Assembly: GCF_003719825.1 (NCBI RefSeq)
Contig: NZ_RIBS01000001.1
Location: 434,001-498,000, forward strand
Source of the DNA: Montanilutibacter psychrotolerans
Lineage (GTDB): Bacteria > Pseudomonadota > Gammaproteobacteria > Xanthomonadales > Xanthomonadaceae
Length of the DNA: 64,000 nucleotides
Reading direction: 5' to 3'
The notes under the pieces were generated by a model. That model had not been told where the DNA came from and did not search any database. It worked only from the letters and a program-made list of their open reading frames with translations. A program made the translations under genes and the position numbers. Shown one piece after another: positions 50,506-59,400 of this stretch; position 1 is the stretch's first letter, and each line of letters begins with the position of its first letter.

Positions 50506-51639
50506 ATGTCCGAGTTCAATCGCTTCCTCCCGACCCTCGCTGCGATAGTCGCAGCGGCCGGCCTCGTGTTCGCGCCGCCGTCCGCAGCCTTTGCACAGTC
50601 GGCTTCGCAAACGGCTGCATCCGGGGAGATCGCGCCCTATCACGCCAGGTTCGACCGCGGTCGTCCGGTGGTGGCCGTCATTGGTGAGAACACTGGTACG
50701 GAACTGACCGACTTCGTGATTCCCTATGGTGTGCTGCGGCAGTCGCAGGCCGTCGATGCTTTCGCCATCTCGACACGTCCCGGCCTGCTCAAGTTGCGGC
50801 CGGCACTGCAGATCCAACCCGACGCTACCATCGAGGAGTTCGATGCGCGTTTCCCCGACGGCGCCGACTATGTGATCGTGCCCGCCATCATCAAGCGGGA
50901 CGATCCGGCGCTGTTGACCTGGATCAGGGCGCAAAGCGCCAAAGGCGGCAGCATCGTGAGCATCTGCGACGGTGCACTGGTAGTGGCCAACGCAGGATTG
51001 ATGAAGCAGCACCGCGCCACGGGGCACTGGGCCACGCACAAGCTGCGCAGCAACACCTATCCGGACACGCAATGGCTGACGAACGTCCGTTACGTCGCCG
51101 ACGGCAACATCGTGTCGAGTGCTGGCATCAGCGCCGCCATTCCCACCTCATTGGCATTGGTGGAAGCCATTGCGGGCCACGATAGAGCCGCTGCCGTGGC
51201 TGAGCAGCTCGGTGTCGCTGCATGGGACACGCAACATGACAGCGCTCGTTTCCACCCTCGCATCGGCAATCTCCGGTCGTTTGCCGCGCCTCTGGCCAAC
51301 CGCTGGTTCCATCGCATGGAGCACGTCGGCGTACCAATTGCGCCGGGGGTCGATGAGATCGCAGTGGCGCTCACGGCCGATGCCTACTCGCGTACCGGAC
51401 GCAGTCATGCCCTCACGGTGTCGGCGACCCGCGAGCCGCTGCGTACACGCAATGGCCTGACGGTGGTGCCGGATACCGTCACGGGCGAGTTGCCTGGCGT
51501 CGACCGGGTCCTGCCCGAATTCGACGCGATACCCTCCGCACGAATGCTGGACGAAGCATTGGCCGGCATTGCGCGTCGCTATGGACGCGCGACGGCTCGC
51601 GGCGTCGCCCTGCAATTCGAATACTCGATCAAGCACTGA
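50506..51639 (+). CDS. Secreted DJ-1/PfpI family protein, second locus
   Basis: This 377-aa protein has a signal peptide (LAAIVAAAGLVFAPPSAAFA) and a DJ-1/PfpI domain with the nucleophile elbow GGSIVSICDGALVVANAGL, in which Cys is followed by Asp rather than His. The C-terminal 150 residues are an extension with no clear family. The gene is followed after 30 bases by a GlxA-type regulator on the same strand, likely co-transcribed. In E. coli and other bacteria DJ-1-like domains also occur fused to AraC domains, so the pairing is natural. Confidence 0.8.
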   Translation: MSEFNRFLPTLAAIVAAAGLVFAPPSAAFAQSASQTAASGEIAPYHARFDRGRPVVAVIGENTGTELTDFVIPYGVLRQSQAVDAFAISTRPGLLKLRPALQIQPDATIEEFDARFPDGADYVIVPAIIKRDDPALLTWIRAQSAKGGSIVSICDGALVVANAGLMKQHRATGHWATHKLRSNTYPDTQWLTNVRYVADGNIVSSAGISAAIPTSLALVEAIAGHDRAAAVAEQLGVAAWDTQHDSARFHPRIGNLRSFAAPLANRWFHRMEHVGVPIAPGVDEIAVALTADAYSRTGRSHALTVSATREPLRTRNGLTVVPDTVTGELPGVDRVLPEFDAIPSARMLDEALAGIARRYGRATARGVALQFEYSIKH

Positions 51640-51669
51640 AGTGACGGCGCTGAAGTGAGAGCGAAGACG

Positions 51670-52653
51670 ATGACTCCCCGAACACCCCGCCGCGTCGTAC
51701 TGCTGGCCTACGACGAGATGAACCTGCTGGATCTGTGCGGACCGTTGCAGGCCCTGGCGACAGCGGGACGTCGCGCGGCGGGCAACGGCGCAAACGCGTA
51801 CGAAACGATTGTGGCTTCGGTCAACGGCGGGCTCATCACCACCAGCGCAGGCCTGCCGGTGATGACCGTGGCGTTGTCGGCACTGGAGACTGTGGCGATC
51901 GATACGCTGATTGTCCCCGGCGGCTGCAAGGGCGATGAGTTCCACGCGCCGCCCCGTCTCGTTGCCTGGATCGCGCAGCGCGCTCCCACCGTACGGCGCC
52001 TATGTTCGGTTTGCACGGGCGCCTTCTTGCTGGCTGCCGCCGGGCAATTGGACGGAAAGCGCGCGGCAACGCACTGGGACTGGGTTGGGCGCCTGGAAGC
52101 GCGCCATCCCGCTATCCGGGTCGACGCGGACAAGATCTTCGTCCGCGACGGATCGATCTGGACCTCGGCCGGTGTCAGCGCCGGCATCGATTTGACGCTG
52201 GCACTGATCGAAGAGGATTTCGGTCACCAGGTGGCGATCGATACCGCTCGCCAGCTGGTGATGTTCATCAAACGCTCCGGCGGCCAATCGCAGTTCAGCG
52301 TGCCGCTGGCTGCGCAGGCACACGACGACGCGCGGTTCACCGATCTGCATGCATGGATTGCGGCGCATCTGACGGGTGACCTGTGCGTGGAACGATTGGC
52401 CGAAATCGCCGGCATGTCGCCACGCACGTTCGCCCGCGTGTACGCCGAACGAATGGGACGGACGCCGGCGAAAACCGTGGAAGCCATGCGCCTGGAAGCC
52501 GCGTGTCGCGCACTGGAAGAAACCGACCTGCCGCTCAAGGCCATTGCCGTCGCTACTGGTCATGCCGAAGAACAAAACCTGCGTCGCGCCTTCCAACGTC
52601 AGCTCGGCATCACTCCGACGCAGTATCGCGAGCGCTTTTCTGCGCATGGCTAG
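51670..52653 (+). CDS. GlxA-type AraC-family regulator with DJ-1/PfpI sensor domain
   Basis: This 327-aa protein has an N-terminal DJ-1/PfpI-like domain (residues 8-180, RRLCSVCTGAFLLAAAGQLD with Cys at the elbow) and a C-terminal AraC domain (LCVERLAEIAGMSPRTFARV, then LPLKAIAVATGHAEEQNLRR). This layout defines GlxA/FtrA-like regulators, which act as cytosolic activators. ATG 51670 is preferred over GTG 51655. It probably controls the preceding secreted DJ-1/PfpI gene. Confidence 0.88.
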   Translation: MTPRTPRRVVLLAYDEMNLLDLCGPLQALATAGRRAAGNGANAYETIVASVNGGLITTSAGLPVMTVALSALETVAIDTLIVPGGCKGDEFHAPPRLVAWIAQRAPTVRRLCSVCTGAFLLAAAGQLDGKRAATHWDWVGRLEARHPAIRVDADKIFVRDGSIWTSAGVSAGIDLTLALIEEDFGHQVAIDTARQLVMFIKRSGGQSQFSVPLAAQAHDDARFTDLHAWIAAHLTGDLCVERLAEIAGMSPRTFARVYAERMGRTPAKTVEAMRLEAACRALEETDLPLKAIAVATGHAEEQNLRRAFQRQLGITPTQYRERFSAHG

Positions 52654-52803
52654 AGAACAGGGGGCGACGACAAGTTCAAAATGTACTCTTACTCTTGTTT
52701 TGCGGCGTCCTTGATTCTTGTTTCGTCGCTTGCTCCTGCTGCTGATATCGTCCCGGTTAACCTGCGCACCTGCCATGAGCGATGAACCTGCTCGTGGCAA
52801 TCA

Positions 52804-52930
52804 ATGAACCAGCGTCTAGGTGCGCTCAAACGTATCGCTCAGCCGGAAGAAATCGCAAAAGGCTGTGATCCATCCTGACGCAGCAGCATCATCCACTACG
52901 GGAAGTGCCTTCCCGGCGGACGGCGGAAAA
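52804..52930 (+). pseudogene. Short-chain dehydrogenase C-terminal relic with frameshift
   Basis: The first frame reads RLGALKRIAQPEEIAKG and then fails; in the next frame the sequence continues AASSTTGSAFPADGG. Together they form the C-terminal signature of classical SDR enzymes (RxxxPEEIAxxxxFLAS...TGxxxxxDGG). No N-terminal Rossmann part exists upstream. The rest of 52654-52987 holds no other gene. Confidence 0.6.
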
Positions 52931-52987
52931 ATTCATCAATCGGTGCTGATTGACATGCCCAACCGCGCCGGAACACTGGCCAGGGGG

Positions 52988-53332
52988 TCACATCATTGCG
53001 CGATTGAAATAGGTCGCCCGCTCGAACTCGGCGATGTTCGCGGCAATGCGAGGAAGTAGCGGAAACATCTCAGCCAGCTCGCTGACGATGGCCTTCGACA
53101 AGGCAGCGCGTTGCTCGACACTGCGCCCCTGCATGATCCAGGCGAAGGTGTGGATGAAATCTTCCCGCCCGCCGCCGACGGCATAGATTCGGAAAGGGTG
53201 TATTCGGATCTTGATGTCCGATTCTTCGAACAGCCCTGAAGAATTCACCACTCGATGCAGTCGAGCGATGATCGATTCTTCGTCATGAACCTGAAGTATT
53301 CCCTGGGAACAGTCGACTACGAAGTGCGGCAT
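52988..53332 (-). CDS. 5-carboxymethyl-2-hydroxymuconate isomerase family protein
   Basis: This 114-aa protein begins MPHFVVDCSQGI, with the N-terminal Pro that serves as catalytic base in the tautomerase superfamily. The segment DFIHTFAWIMQGRSVEQRAA matches CHMI proteins (HpaF), which isomerise an intermediate of homoprotocatechuate breakdown. No other genes of that pathway are nearby, so the real substrate is uncertain. The only neighbours are an SDR relic and a lipocalin-like gene. Confidence 0.75.
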   Translation of the reverse strand: MPHFVVDCSQGILQVHDEESIIARLHRVVNSSGLFEESDIKIRIHPFRIYAVGGGREDFIHTFAWIMQGRSVEQRAALSKAIVSELAEMFPLLPRIAANIAEFERATYFNRAMM

Positions 53333-53398
53333 GATGGCTCCATCGGTTGAAACGTGAGTCGAGGGCGAGATCGCCTCCGAACGGAAATGCGGGAGGGG

Positions 53399-53893
53399 CT
53401 ACTTGAGCCGGTGCCACACGGAAACCGGAATGCTCCCATCCGCCCGGGGCGGCACCTTGTAACGCAGCTCGGCGCCGTCCAACTGGTACTGGCGCCTCTG
53501 GGTCGTGCCTTCCCAGTTGGGGAAGGACGCGCCTTCGATCGAGAACACCAGCACTCCTGCCCGTTCGTCGATCTTCATCGTGCCGTAGTGGGTGCTGCTG
53601 CCCATGACCGCGGACCTGAATTCGTCGACGCTGCCATCGGCCTTGCTGTCGCTGGCGAAATGCGGGCGTTCGGACTTGAAGATCTGCAGCGAGTACCGCC
53701 CCTGGACATCGACGACGAGCCTGCCCTTCGGGTTCTCGCCGTAGTCCCGCGTCGTCTCGCCATCCGGCAAGACCTTGTCCGCGGCGACCAGGGTCCAGGT
53801 GCCTTGCAGTGGGAACACGCGTGTCGGCACCGGCGCGTCACGAGCGGCCAGCCCCGCCAGCATTGCGACGAGTGTGCCGGTCAGTAGTTTCAT
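53399..53893 (-). CDS. Lipocalin-like domain protein
   Basis: This 164-aa protein has a short hydrophobic N-terminus (LLTGTLVAMLAGLAA) and then a beta-barrel-type domain beginning LQGTWTLVAADKVLPDG, with later strands GRLVVDVQGRYSLQIFKSER and GVLVFSIEGASFPNW. The pattern fits the Lipocalin_5 group. It is probably exported and binds a small hydrophobic ligand. It is divergent from the LysR gene that starts 105 bases away and may be its target. Confidence 0.75.
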   Translation of the reverse strand: MKLLTGTLVAMLAGLAARDAPVPTRVFPLQGTWTLVAADKVLPDGETTRDYGENPKGRLVVDVQGRYSLQIFKSERPHFASDSKADGSVDEFRSAVMGSSTHYGTMKIDERAGVLVFSIEGASFPNWEGTTQRRQYQLDGAELRYKVPPRADGSIPVSVWHRLK

Positions 53894-53997
53894 CGCGGTG
53901 AGTCCTCGTGGATCGGGAATCGAATCCTAGGCCGCTTGATCGATATGAAAAATGCCTTTACAAAGATAGCTGGCATTTCAAAATCGAATCCATCCAG

Positions 53998-54837
53998 ATG
54001 AAGGCGATGGACGTGGATGCGGTCAGGGCTTTCCTGCTGGCGTCCGACTTGCAGAGCTTCACCCGGGCAGCCGACGTGCTGGGCACCACCCAGTCCGCAG
54101 TGAGCCTCAAGCTGCGGCGCCTGGAAGGGCAACTCGGCCGCCGCCTGTTGGAACGCACGCCGCGGCATGTACGGCTGTCGGTCGAGGGACTGGCCTTTCT
54201 CGGCGTGGCGCGCGAACTGGTGTCGTCCCACGACCGCGCGGCCGCCGCCTTCGAGACCGAACAGCGTCGGTTGGCGATCGGCATCAACCAGCAACTGGTC
54301 GGTAGCGAATTCCCGTTGCTGTTGCGCCGGATGCGGGACCACGATCCGAACCTGCTGGTCGAAATGCGCATCGCCGGCACCAACGAACTCATGCGGAGCC
54401 AGGAACAGGGGGAACTCGACGCCGTGCTGGTGCTGCGCCCCGAGGATCGCGGCAAGCGGGGCAAGATTGTGTTCGCAGAATCCTTTTCATGGTTCGCGGC
54501 GGCCGATTGGGAGCCGCGCGCCGGCCAGCCGTTGCCGCTGGCGACGCAAGGCGAGTCGTGCCGCATCCGCATCGAGGCGGTACGCACGCTTGACCGGGCG
54601 GGCATCGAATGGCGCGAAGTCTTCGTCGGCAAGGGCGCCGCGATCCTGGGTGCCGCCGCCGTCGCCGGCCTCGCGGTGGCGGTACTGGCGCGGCGCGCGG
54701 CGCCGCCGGGCACGGTCGACGTCAGCGGGCTGATGTCGCTACCGCCGATTCGCTCGCAGGACGTGATGCTCTATAGCAACCTCAGCGACCGGCGAACGCG
54801 CGATGCATTGCGCGTCCTCACGCTAGCCTTCCAGTGA
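53998..54837 (+). CDS. LysR-family transcriptional regulator
   Basis: This 279-aa protein has an N-terminal winged helix (MDVDAVRAFLLASDLQSFTR, AADVLGTTQSAVSLKLRRLE) and a short effector-binding domain. The start is ATG 53998 because the HTH begins there; upstream codons lack a ribosome site. The effector domain is slightly shorter than usual and has an Ala-rich stretch (GAAILGAAAVAGLAVAVLAR). Divergent orientation with the lipocalin-like gene suggests it controls that gene. The ligand is unknown. Confidence 0.88.
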   Translation: MKAMDVDAVRAFLLASDLQSFTRAADVLGTTQSAVSLKLRRLEGQLGRRLLERTPRHVRLSVEGLAFLGVARELVSSHDRAAAAFETEQRRLAIGINQQLVGSEFPLLLRRMRDHDPNLLVEMRIAGTNELMRSQEQGELDAVLVLRPEDRGKRGKIVFAESFSWFAAADWEPRAGQPLPLATQGESCRIRIEAVRTLDRAGIEWREVFVGKGAAILGAAAVAGLAVAVLARRAAPPGTVDVSGLMSLPPIRSQDVMLYSNLSDRRTRDALRVLTLAFQ

Positions 54838-55005
54838 AGGAACTGAGTCACGGGGCAAGAGTGGGTTGAGTTGACAATAAGTTCGCTACCCATATGGAAC
54901 GGCAACGACAATTGCTCTTTTGTGGACTGATCGCGCCGCCATCAAACCGCAATGACCGCTCCTGGCCGAAACCGGTCGTTGGGCGCGCTTGACAGAGTTC
55001 GACCC

Positions 55006-55061
55006 TCCATCACGGGCCGCTAGCAACCATCACCAAATACCCGAGGTTCTGCCGATGCGAC
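55006..55061 (+). repeat. Copy of the M23-peptidase leader sequence
   Basis: The sequence (GGGCCGCTAGCAACCATCAC, then CAAATACCCGAGGTT and GATGCGACA) repeats the 55 bases in front of and including the start of the M23 gene (59942-59996), with a few changes. Here the ATG at 55054 opens only a 14-codon frame. Further right (55080-55180, minus strand) a broken membrane-protein fragment may remain. Otherwise 54838-55213 is empty. Confidence 0.6.
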
Positions 55062-55213
55062 ACATGGCCCTGGCGGGCTTGCCTGATGCGCCAGCATAGC
55101 CACTAGCGGCGTCAGCCACGATAGGAGGCAGACGCCGACCTGCAGGCCGATCCACATCCACTTGCGGTGCCCGGGGGCCTACTCGGCCGCCGCGCTGCCC
55201 GGAGTATGGGAGG

Positions 55214-55759
55214 TCATTTCCCCTGGCCGTCGGCCGGCTGCAGTGCTTTCGGTAGCGGCGCGGACGCCGTCTCGATCACGCCGACATTGGACACGATCCA
55301 CCAGCGCTCGCCGTCGTTGAGCAACTGGAAATGGTTCAGGCCGCGCATCAGCGGTTTCTCGTCACTGCGGCGCAGGCGGATTTCGAAGCTACTCATTACC
55401 GAGGCCAGCAAGCCGTGCTGCTCGACCCGCGTGACCAGCGGGATCTCGTGGAAGCCGGTCGCGGCGTAGGTCGATTCGGTCTGGGCGATGAGATCTTCGG
55501 GGCTCATGCCCAAGATGCCGCTGGCCACCTTCGAGTCCATCGCCACCGACAGGCGGGCGCCGTCGAGGAACAGGGCGCGGTAGCGATTCCAGTCGCGCGT
55601 AGCGCCGGCATCGGCCGAAATCACGTCGTACAGCGCGTGGACGATCGCTTCGGGCGATTCCCCATCCTGCTCTCCGGCGGTTGCGGAGGGTGCCAGGCCC
55701 GGCGCCAGGCAGGCGGCCAGCAGGCAACGGATGACGGTTCGCTCGAACGGGTGCTTCAT
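55214..55759 (-). CDS. Secreted SnoaL/NTF2-like protein
   Basis: This 181-aa protein has a signal peptide (VIRCLLAACLAPGLAPSATA) followed by an NTF2-like cone domain (EAIVHALYDVISADAGATRD, FHEIPLVTRVEQHGLLASVM, WWIVSNVGVIETASA). Two ATG codons are possible: 55765, which overlaps the upstream stop as ATGA, and 55759, which has AGGGAG at ideal distance; the second is used. Overlap with the amidohydrolase gene implies co-translation and a shared process. Confidence 0.8.
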   Translation of the reverse strand: MKHPFERTVIRCLLAACLAPGLAPSATAGEQDGESPEAIVHALYDVISADAGATRDWNRYRALFLDGARLSVAMDSKVASGILGMSPEDLIAQTESTYAATGFHEIPLVTRVEQHGLLASVMSSFEIRLRRSDEKPLMRGLNHFQLLNDGERWWIVSNVGVIETASAPLPKALQPADGQGK

Positions 55760-55761
55760 GT

Positions 55762-57198
55762 TCATTCTCCCTTGAGTTGATCGAGTGCGTCGGCGCCGAG
55801 GAACTTCCCGTTGAGAACTACAGCGTGGATGGCGCGGGTGTGCTTGATGTCGGTCAATGGGTTGGCGTCGAGGACCAGCAGGTCGGCTTCGAACCCCGGC
55901 GCGATACGCCCCAGGCGATTGCCTGCACCCAGTGCGTCGGCCGCATTGCGGGTGGCGGAGAGCAGGATTCGCGACGTGGGCACGCCGGCATCGGCCAGCA
56001 ACTGCATTTCGCTGTGCAGACTGATGCCCGGCGCGATCCACGGGTTGCTCATGTCGGTGCCCAGGGTCATGCGCGCATCGGTCGCGTACAGACGTACCGC
56101 CATGCGCTGCACCTTCGGCCAGATGGCGCGTGCGCGGACGAAGTCCTCCGGTTTCCAGCCGACGGCGAAGGTGAACCAGTCGTGCCAGTTGGCCAGCAGG
56201 CGCGGGTGCGCGTAGCGACCGGCATCGTCCTTGTAGGTGGTGTCCCGGTCCTGGACGAAGGCCGCGTGGAACGCCACCAGCGTGGCGTCGAACACTGGGC
56301 GATGTTGCTGGAACGACGCCACCAGGCGGTCGGCGGCGGGGCCGTCGGGATCGAAATGCTCCCACCACTCGAAGAAGGAGTACGTGCCGCCCCGCGCTCT
56401 GGCCTGCCACGACTTGCGTGCATCCGGATCCAGCAGGTTCGGGCTGATGGGCATCAGGTGGACAATCCCGTCCAGCCTCATCGCGAGCGCGTCGGGCCAA
56501 GCGACACCATCGAGGTGGGCCACCGCAGGACGGCCATGACGGTGTGCCGCGTCGATGCCGGACTTCAGCCGCTCCGGCGAAAGCCCGGTGTAGAGCTTGA
56601 TCCAATCCGCGCCAGCTTCGACCTGCTCGCGCACCGCGCGTTCCATCTCATCGGCAGTGCGCGCCGCTATGGCCACGCCGGGCAGGTCGGCGTTGTTGAT
56701 CACGGGACCGGCGTTGAACGTTTCCGGCCCGACCAGACTGCCGTCAGCCACCCGTGCCTTGAAACGGCTTGCGGCCGCCAGGTCGCCGCCGGGGTTGCGC
56801 AGGGTGGTGACGCCGAAGCCGATCAGGCGGCGGGCATTGTGCTCGGCGATGGTGTCATCGGCCTGAGCCTGCATAACCGCACGGCCGCGCTCGCGCCTGA
56901 ACTCCAGCGGGCCCAGAGTTAGGTGGGCGTGCATGTCGATCAGTCCAGGCATCAGGTAGCGCCCGCGCAGATCGACGACGCGGGCATCCCGCCGGCAGGA
57001 CTTGCTGCCGGCAGCGTCGATGCGGGTCAGGCGCTCGCCTTCCACGCGCACGCACATTAGTGCGCTCGTGCGAGCGTGCTCGGCCTCCACGATGTGCACA
57101 TTGTCTAGGGTCAGCGCGCCTTCGGGGCGCTGGGCGGTCACCTGCGCGGAGGCGAGGGCGGACGCCAACAGCAGCCTTGCCAAGATGGAAGGTCGCAT
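55762..57198 (-). CDS. Secreted amidohydrolase (imidazolonepropionase-like)
   Basis: This 478-aa protein has a signal peptide (RLLLASALASAQVTA) and a metal-dependent hydrolase fold. H90-A-H92 lies in GLIDMHAHLT, a Lys in ADWIKLYTG is the usual carboxylated bridge, there is a His in AHLDGVAWPD and a catalytic Asp in TLGTDMSNPW. The C-terminal ADLLVLDANPL is the standard closing motif. Exported members of this group cleave Xaa-Pro dipeptides or cyclic amides; the substrate is unknown. It is divergent from the ECF sigma gene (167-base gap). Confidence 0.88.
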   Translation of the reverse strand: MRPSILARLLLASALASAQVTAQRPEGALTLDNVHIVEAEHARTSALMCVRVEGERLTRIDAAGSKSCRRDARVVDLRGRYLMPGLIDMHAHLTLGPLEFRRERGRAVMQAQADDTIAEHNARRLIGFGVTTLRNPGGDLAAASRFKARVADGSLVGPETFNAGPVINNADLPGVAIAARTADEMERAVREQVEAGADWIKLYTGLSPERLKSGIDAAHRHGRPAVAHLDGVAWPDALAMRLDGIVHLMPISPNLLDPDARKSWQARARGGTYSFFEWWEHFDPDGPAADRLVASFQQHRPVFDATLVAFHAAFVQDRDTTYKDDAGRYAHPRLLANWHDWFTFAVGWKPEDFVRARAIWPKVQRMAVRLYATDARMTLGTDMSNPWIAPGISLHSEMQLLADAGVPTSRILLSATRNAADALGAGNRLGRIAPGFEADLLVLDANPLTDIKHTRAIHAVVLNGKFLGADALDQLKGE

Positions 57199-57365
57199 CT
57201 GGAATGGTTCCTTTCTGGTGGGCTTGTTTCCTTAGTCGGCAGGGGGGCCGGGCTTCTTACGAATGAGTTCCTTTTTTTCAGCTGTAAGGAATTGCCCGCC
57301 TGCAACGACTAAGGGTTGCTGACCCCGATAGTCAGCACCTGACCGCCACCTGCCATCCCACCTGC

Positions 57366-57860
57366 ATGCATTCACTTTGGCCCAAAGTCGAAGCCTTCCA
57401 CCCGCAGTTGTGGCGTGCGGTGTGCGGCTATGAGCTCAATCACGCCATGCGCGAGGAACTGCTGCAGGACGTGTTGCTTGCCATCTGGGAAAGTCTGCCG
57501 CGCCTGCGGGAGCCAGACATGCTGCTACCGTTCTTGCTGCGCATCGCCCACAACCTGGGGGCCAGTCATGTGCGCTCATCCACCCGGATGCCGACGCCCG
57601 TGCCGTTCGATGAGAAGGTGCATGACGTCCCGGATCGTGCCGCAGGCGGTGGTGCCGCGTGCGCGCGCGCGCAATGGCTGTTCGAGGCGCTGGCGACGCT
57701 GCCGCTCAACCTGCGGCAGGTGGTGATGCTGCAGTTGGAAGGATTCGACTACCAGGAAATCGCGGACATGCTGGGCATCACCGCAGAGAACGTTGGGGTG
57801 CGGTTGCACCGCGCCCGCGAACGGCTCAAGGCGTTGTCCCAGAAGGAGAAGACCCGGTGA
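57366..57860 (+). CDS. ECF-type RNA polymerase sigma factor
   Basis: This 164-aa protein has a region 2 helix (HAMREELLQDVLLAIWESLP, then LPFLLRIAHNLGASHVR) and a region 4 helix-turn-helix (LPLNLRQVVMLQLEGFDYQE, IADMLGITAENVGVRLHRAR). It directs polymerase to a small regulon. It overlaps a membrane-protein gene (GTGA), the usual place of an anti-sigma factor, and is divergent from the amidohydrolase operon, which may be its target. Confidence 0.9.
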   Translation: MHSLWPKVEAFHPQLWRAVCGYELNHAMREELLQDVLLAIWESLPRLREPDMLLPFLLRIAHNLGASHVRSSTRMPTPVPFDEKVHDVPDRAAGGGAACARAQWLFEALATLPLNLRQVVMLQLEGFDYQEIADMLGITAENVGVRLHRARERLKALSQKEKTR

Positions 57861-58420
57861 ACTTTGATGGCCTCCTGAAGGATGCGTGGCAAGGCGTGAA
57901 CCGCCCGGCCACGCCAGGACGACTGGCCCCGCACATGCGCCGGCACCAGTTGCGTCATCGCCTGCAACGGGCGATCGAGATCGCCCTGACGCTGGCGGCC
58001 GTGCTGGTGTTCGGCCGCTCGCTGATGACCGGCAGCATCGAGCCGTCGCACTGGCTGCTGCTGCCGTTCTTCGTGGTGTACCTGCCTATCGCCTGGGCCT
58101 TCGTCCTGCGGGTGCCACGGCAACGCAACGACGACGTGACCGAGAACACCCGCCTCTATGCGCAACTGCGGATGGCGCAACTGCGGGTCAACCTGCGCGA
58201 CCTGTGGCTGGCGCGCACCTCTGCGTGGATCTTGGTGGTGTACGCGTTCATCGCGAACACAGGGGTGTGGTTGATCGGCGGCGCCAGCTGGCAGCGCGCT
58301 GCGCTGACATTGCTGGGCTTTGCCTTGGCATGGGGCGCCGGCACGCTCTGGTTTGTCCGGAAGCTGCGCCGTACGCGGTTCAGGGAGTATCGCGCCGTGA
58401 GGCGCCTGACGGGCGCGTGA
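57857..58420 (+). CDS. Membrane protein overlapping the ECF sigma gene, possible anti-sigma factor
   Basis: This 187-aa protein has an N-terminal cytosolic part of about 40 residues and four hydrophobic helices (IEIALTLAAVLVFGRSLM, HWLLLPFFVVYLPIAWAFVL, TSAWILVVYAFIANTGVWLI, ALTLLGFALAWGAGTLWF). It has no zinc-finger anti-sigma motif, so the role is inferred from the overlapping start (GTG 57857 within the sigma stop). It could be a sensor of envelope stress. Confidence 0.75.
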   Translation: MNFDGLLKDAWQGVNRPATPGRLAPHMRRHQLRHRLQRAIEIALTLAAVLVFGRSLMTGSIEPSHWLLLPFFVVYLPIAWAFVLRVPRQRNDDVTENTRLYAQLRMAQLRVNLRDLWLARTSAWILVVYAFIANTGVWLIGGASWQRAALTLLGFALAWGAGTLWFVRKLRRTRFREYRAVRRLTGA

Positions 58421-58581
58421 GTGGGAGTGAACCTGGTGCTTGTCACTGTCCGCTTCTGTCCGAGAGTGGGCATGCGATTAGCAGAGAAGGTACGTCTGTC
58501 CGCTCTCGACCCAAAGCGGACACCAGGTCGCCGCTCGACTCCTGAGGCCAATTAGACGTCAAAGGTGACCGCACAGCTGAC

Positions 58582-59181
58582 TTAGGCTTGGGTTGCGTCT
58601 GCTCGCTGCTCCATATGGGCTGCTGTCCAGACTTCTTTCGCGGCATCGGCATTCATGTAGGCGATACCGAGTCCCACCACGACATCCGGCCAGACGGAAG
58701 GGTAGAGCGCGGTGAGGAGGCCGGCACCGATGATCGCAACGTTCGCGAAGGCGTCGTTGCGTGCGGACAGAAAGGCCGCTTTGGTCAGGCTTCCACTATG
58801 GTGCCGGTAGTGCGACAGCATGAACGCGCACGACAGATTGATGACCAGGGCGCCCAAGCCGGTGACGCTCAGCGAGAACGGTTCGGGCGGGGCTGGCGCA
58901 TTGAACTTGCTCCACAGTGCCCAGAGCATTGCCACTACCGGCAGCAGCAGGATGCCCGACAGAGCTATACCGACACGCGCTCGCTGCTTTGCGCTCCAAG
59001 CCAGCGCCATGAGGATCAGGAGATTGACTGCCGCATCCTCAAGGAAGTCCACGCTGTCGGCGAACAGCGAGACCGAGCCGATGGCGAGTGCGACCGTGAA
59101 CTCGACGCCAAAGTACGCCAAATTCAGGAGGGCGACGAGGCCGACGACCTTGCGGAGCGCGCTGCTCGCTGGCGTGCTCAT
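58582..59181 (-). CDS. CDF-like cation efflux protein
   Basis: This 199-aa protein has a cation-diffusion-facilitator fold with about six hydrophobic helices and paired acidic motifs in helices 2 and 5 (SLFADSVDFLEDAAVN and SARNDAFANVAIIGAG), corresponding to the metal-site D-x3-D and N-D-x3 patterns of the family. It lacks the C-terminal cytoplasmic domain, which makes it shorter than typical CDF proteins (about 300). The metal is unknown. It would act in the inner membrane. Confidence 0.8.
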   Translation of the reverse strand: MSTPASSALRKVVGLVALLNLAYFGVEFTVALAIGSVSLFADSVDFLEDAAVNLLILMALAWSAKQRARVGIALSGILLLPVVAMLWALWSKFNAPAPPEPFSLSVTGLGALVINLSCAFMLSHYRHHSGSLTKAAFLSARNDAFANVAIIGAGLLTALYPSVWPDVVVGLGIAYMNADAAKEVWTAAHMEQRADATQA

Positions 59182-59277
59182 GCCGCGCTACACGTACGCG
59201 TTACAAGTAGAAGGCCGAACTCGACCGGCATGCGCTCCCAGAATGGTCATGGCTCAACCCCAAGGGAGGGAAGGTCT

Positions 59278-59326
59278 CGTCACCTTATCGCGCTGTATGT
59301 CGTTGGTCCGTAACGGTTGGAACTGC
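59278..59326 (+). repeat. Dispersed 49-base repeat, copy 2
   Basis: It is the partner of 41834-41882, with the same length, no gaps and about 40 of 49 identities. It lies between the CDF-like gene and the next small gene. No function is visible. Confidence 0.55.
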
Positions 59327-59400
59327 TGTTTCATCACGTCCGTGAAGCACTCGGCGGTCAGGGCATCTGCTTCTGATTGAGCGATCTGTTTGACCTACGA

